Source of the DNA: Bacteroides sp. CAG:770
Lineage (GTDB): Bacteria; Bacteroidota; Bacteroidia; Bacteroidales; UBA932
Reading direction: 5' to 3'
Assembly (NCBI GenBank): GCA_000435075.1
Contig: FR890659.1
Coordinates: 1-17,692 of the forward strand
Length of the DNA stretch: 17,692 nucleotides
Positions 15,750 through 17,692 of the stretch are shown here, one piece after another (the first letter of the stretch is position 1; each line of letters begins with the position of its first letter). The translations under genes and the position numbers were made by a program. Under the pieces are notes generated by a model. The model did not search any database. It saw only the letters and a program-made list of their open reading frames with translations, and was not told the origin of the DNA.

Positions 15750-17427
15750 GAGTGCTTCCGCCCAGAATCTTTTTTCAGGAATCCGACAGAAAAAGTCGAG
15801 GAAGGAGTTGATCAATGAGAATATCCGGCTTAGGTCAATGATGGATTCTCTTATGCTTGAGATTGATTCTTTTCGGGATACTGCATACGTTGAGGAGGAA
15901 TATACAGATGGAGTAAAGTCGTTTTCTCTTCTGGATGGTGTTGCTCCGGAGACTTATTCTCAGGAAGTGACTGACAGTCTGCTGAATCTTTGGTATCTTC
16001 ATCGTCAGGCAAGGACCAGTGACGAGGGCAGTTACAATATGGATTCTGTCAAGTTTACGTCGAATGTCCCTGACAAGGTTTTCATGGAGCGTCTTGCGAA
16101 GATGAATTCATATATTACGCTGCCGTATAATGAGACGGTGCGTAACTATATCATTCTCTATTCTGACAAGATGCCTACCAAGATGGCCAAGATGCTGGCA
16201 TTGTCACGTTATTATTTCCCGATTTTCGAGCAGACTTTGGACAGATACGGCATGCCGGATGAATTGAAATATATGGCTGTCATTGAATCTGCCCTCAATC
16301 CGATAGCAGTTTCCAGGGCCGGTGCCAAGGGTATGTGGCAGTTCATGTACACTACTGCGAAGAATTATGGCCTCGAGATCAATTCTTATGTGGACGAGAG
16401 GCTTGACCCTTTCAAGGCTGCTGATGCGGCCGCAAGATACATGTATGATGCCTACAGGATTTTCGGAGACTGGAATCTTGCGATTTCGTCATACAACTGC
16501 GGTGCAGGCAATGTTAACAAGGCAATTCGCCGTTGCGGTGGCAACAAGGATTTCTGGTCGGTGTATGAGTATCTTCCTCGTGAGACCAGGGGGTATGTTC
16601 CGGCTTTTGTCGGTGCTATGTATGCGTTCTCTTATTACAAGGAGCATGGCATTGTGCCTGATCCGGTTCAGATGCCTGCTCATCTGGACACTTTCCAGAT
16701 TCACCGGATGCTTCATTTCCAGCAGATTCATGATTTGACCGGCATTTCTGTGGATGAGCTCCGTAACCTGAATCCTCAGTATGTGCATGATATTATTCCG
16801 GGAAATGAGAAGGAGTATATTCTGCGTTTGCCTTTGCAGTATTCCGGCAAGTTCATTGAGGTGGAGGATTCTGTCTATACTCACAGGGCGAAGGAGTTGT
16901 TCAATCCTGCGACTTTGCAGAACATCGCTTCTTCAAGTAATGGTAACAGGATTACATACAGAGTGAGGAGTGGTGATTATCTCGGAAGGATTGCTTCAAG
17001 ATATCATGTGTCAGTTTCCCAGCTAAAGAAGTGGAATCATCTGAAGAGCAATAATTTACGTGTCGGCCAGGTGCTTGTGATTTATGGCAAGGGTGGCGGT
17101 CCTGTGTCGACAGCCAAATCGGCTTCGTCATCGGCGGCCAAGTCTTCGGTCACTTCACAGCAGTCCGTTGCCAAGTCAGGTTCTGCGACCTCGTCTAAAC
17201 AATCAGCCGCTGCAAAGTCCGGATCAGGAGCGGTTTCTGCAAGCGGAACTTCGTCTTCGAAGTCGGTAGGTGCTTCCGGTTATACTATCTATACGGTGAA
17301 GAAAGGCGATACCTTATATAGTATTGCCAAGGCGTATCCGGGAATCAGTGCTGACGACATCATGAAGTTCAATGGAATTTCCACTGCTATAAAGCCTGGC
17401 ATGGTTCTGAAGATTCCTAAGAAGTAG
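15715..17427 (+). CDS. mltD: Lytic murein transglycosylase with two LysM domains (MltD type), start region frameshifted
   Basis: The enzyme cleaves glycan strands of peptidoglycan, leaving 1,6-anhydro-muramic ends, in the periplasm. Counted from GTG 15715 (570 residues), the SLT domain covers about 170-310: catalytic E191 in VIESALNP, then GAKGMWQFM (203-211), AISSYNCGAGNV (256-267) and LPRETRGYVP (287-296). Two LysM wall-binding domains follow: YRVRSGDYLGRIAS to LVIYG (415-458) and YTVKKGDTLYSIAK to LKIPK (526-569). They are joined by a Ser/Ala/Lys-rich linker (about 464-520). GTG 15715 is only the first possible start in this frame; it leaves a poor signal peptide. The likely original start, ATG 15642, is cut off by a 40-bp insertion. 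As written the protein would be exported poorly or not made. Confidence 0.9.
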   Translation: MVAAVVFGPSCESASAQNLFSGIRQKKSRKELINENIRLRSMMDSLMLEIDSFRDTAYVEEEYTDGVKSFSLLDGVAPETYSQEVTDSLLNLWYLHRQARTSDEGSYNMDSVKFTSNVPDKVFMERLAKMNSYITLPYNETVRNYIILYSDKMPTKMAKMLALSRYYFPIFEQTLDRYGMPDELKYMAVIESALNPIAVSRAGAKGMWQFMYTTAKNYGLEINSYVDERLDPFKAADAAARYMYDAYRIFGDWNLAISSYNCGAGNVNKAIRRCGGNKDFWSVYEYLPRETRGYVPAFVGAMYAFSYYKEHGIVPDPVQMPAHLDTFQIHRMLHFQQIHDLTGISVDELRNLNPQYVHDIIPGNEKEYILRLPLQYSGKFIEVEDSVYTHRAKELFNPATLQNIASSSNGNRITYRVRSGDYLGRIASRYHVSVSQLKKWNHLKSNNLRVGQVLVIYGKGGGPVSTAKSASSSAAKSSVTSQQSVAKSGSATSSKQSAAAKSGSGAVSASGTSSSKSVGASGYTIYTVKKGDTLYSIAKAYPGISADDIMKFNGISTAIKPGMVLKIPKK

Positions 17428-17442
17428 TCGAAATCTTGCGTA

Positions 17443-17500
17443 GGACTTACTCTAATGCCATAATTGTTTCATAAAAATGGCATAAAAGAGCAAAAAGTCC
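17443..17500 (+). terminator. Long imperfect hairpin after the transglycosylase gene
   Basis: Three stacked helices: GGACTT (17443-17448) with AAGTCC (17495-17500), CTCT (17450-17453) with AGAG (17487-17490), and ATGCCAT (17455-17461) with ATGGCAT (17477-17483), around a 15-base loop. There is no T tract behind it, so it may be a 3'-end stabiliser rather than a simple intrinsic terminator. Confidence 0.5.
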
Positions 17501-17508
17501 GGAAAAGT

Positions 17509-17539
17509 TTTGGAAAGAAGAAAAATATACCTATCTTTG
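17509..17539 (+). promoter_or_regulatory. Consensus promoter of the tRNA unit
   Basis: TTTG (17509-17512), 19 bases, then TATCTTTG (17532-17539): a perfect match to the Bacteroidota consensus. It lies 15 bases before the tRNA-Cys gene. Confidence 0.8.
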
Positions 17540-17554
17540 TATTCCCAAAGCAAT

Positions 17555-17625
17555 GGTGCTATGGCCGAGCGGTTAGGCATTGGTCTGCAAAACCAAGTAC
17601 AGCAGTTCGATTCTGCTTGGCACCT
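17555..17625 (+). tRNA. tRNA-Cys (anticodon GCA)
   Basis: A full cloverleaf: acceptor GGTGCTA pairs with TGGCACC (17618-17624) with discriminator T; anticodon stem TTGGT/ACCAA closes the loop CTGCAAA with GCA at 17587-17589; T-arm AGCAG-TTCGATT-CTGCT. It reads cysteine codons UGU and UGC. No CCA is encoded, so it must be added after transcription. Confidence 0.95.
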
Positions 17626-17631
17626 CGAAGT

Positions 17632-17652
17632 CCCTCGCATATTTGGCGAGGG
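17632..17652 (+). other. Hairpin between the two tRNAs
   Basis: CCCTCGC (17632-17638) pairs with GCGAGGG (17646-17652) over a 7-base loop, followed by TTTT. It could be a weak terminator of tRNA-Cys or a processing structure; the next tRNA starts only 4 bases later. Confidence 0.6.
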
Positions 17653-17656
17653 TTTT

Positions 17657-17692
17657 GCTTCCTTAGCTCAGTTGGTAGAGCACGACACTCTT
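17657..17692 (+). tRNA. tRNA-Lys (anticodon CTT), 5' half, cut by window end
   Basis: The acceptor strand GCTTCCT, D-stem GCTC/GAGC with loop AGTTGGTA, and anticodon stem CGACA can be placed. The loop begins C-T, so positions 34-36 are the last three bases, CTT, which means lysine. The 3' half lies outside the window, so the identity rests on cloverleaf geometry. Confidence 0.78.

Noticed and set aside
1..17692. CRISPR array, prophage or defence cassette
   Set aside because: No regularly spaced repeats, cas, integrase or phage structural genes were seen; apart from the IS, the genes look like ordinary chromosomal ones.

Overview
The window comes from a bacterium of the phylum Bacteroidota, most likely the order Bacteroidales. 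The evidence is: promoters of the TTTG / TAnnTTTG type with little sign of Shine-Dalgarno sites; a DUF5683 protein directly behind parAB; a BspA-type leucine-rich-repeat protein; outer-membrane proteins ending in an aromatic residue; and a short hpt-adk pair. I cannot fix the genus. Coordinates and motifs were read by eye.

Layout. (1) 1-1050: an IS4-family (DUF4372-type) transposase on the minus strand. It runs off the left edge, and its last residues no longer match the family. (2) 1051-1600: AT-rich non-coding DNA ending in a complete small-RNA transcription unit: a perfect TTTG-N19-TAnnTTTG promoter, a roughly 110-nt folded body and an intrinsic terminator. (3) 1613-6284: an envelope or glycan block on the plus strand, made of an ABC exporter, mannose-1-phosphate guanylyltransferase, an LpxH-like metallophosphatase and a GT-B glycosyltransferase, closed by a 14-bp hairpin. 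(4) 6342-7588: adk and hpt on the minus strand (purine salvage and nucleotide balance). (5) 7704-9608: a secreted helix-hairpin-helix protein with a long beta-barrel-like C-terminus. (6) 9650-10372: a cytoplasmic leucine-rich-repeat protein on the minus strand, divergent from (7) priA (10474-12771), which restarts replication forks. (8) 12901-17427: parA, parB, a DUF5683 membrane protein and a LysM lytic transglycosylase (MltD type), joining chromosome segregation to wall remodelling. (9) 17443-17692: a folded non-coding element, a perfect promoter, tRNA-Cys(GCA) and the first half of a tRNA-Lys(CTT).

Three things stand out. The transglycosylase gene has a 40-bp insertion at its signal peptide, bounded by 21-bp direct repeats. 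It puts the obvious start codon out of frame; removing one repeat unit restores a perfect signal peptide, so this is a candidate on/off switch, a disabling mutation or a sequence error. The 7-mer GTCAATG (complement CATTGAC) occurs about 32 times where about 2 are expected by chance, in several reading frames and in non-coding DNA, so it may be a genome-wide DNA signal. The small-RNA unit before the ABC exporter has the long-hairpin-with-bubble shape expected of a 6S-like RNA.
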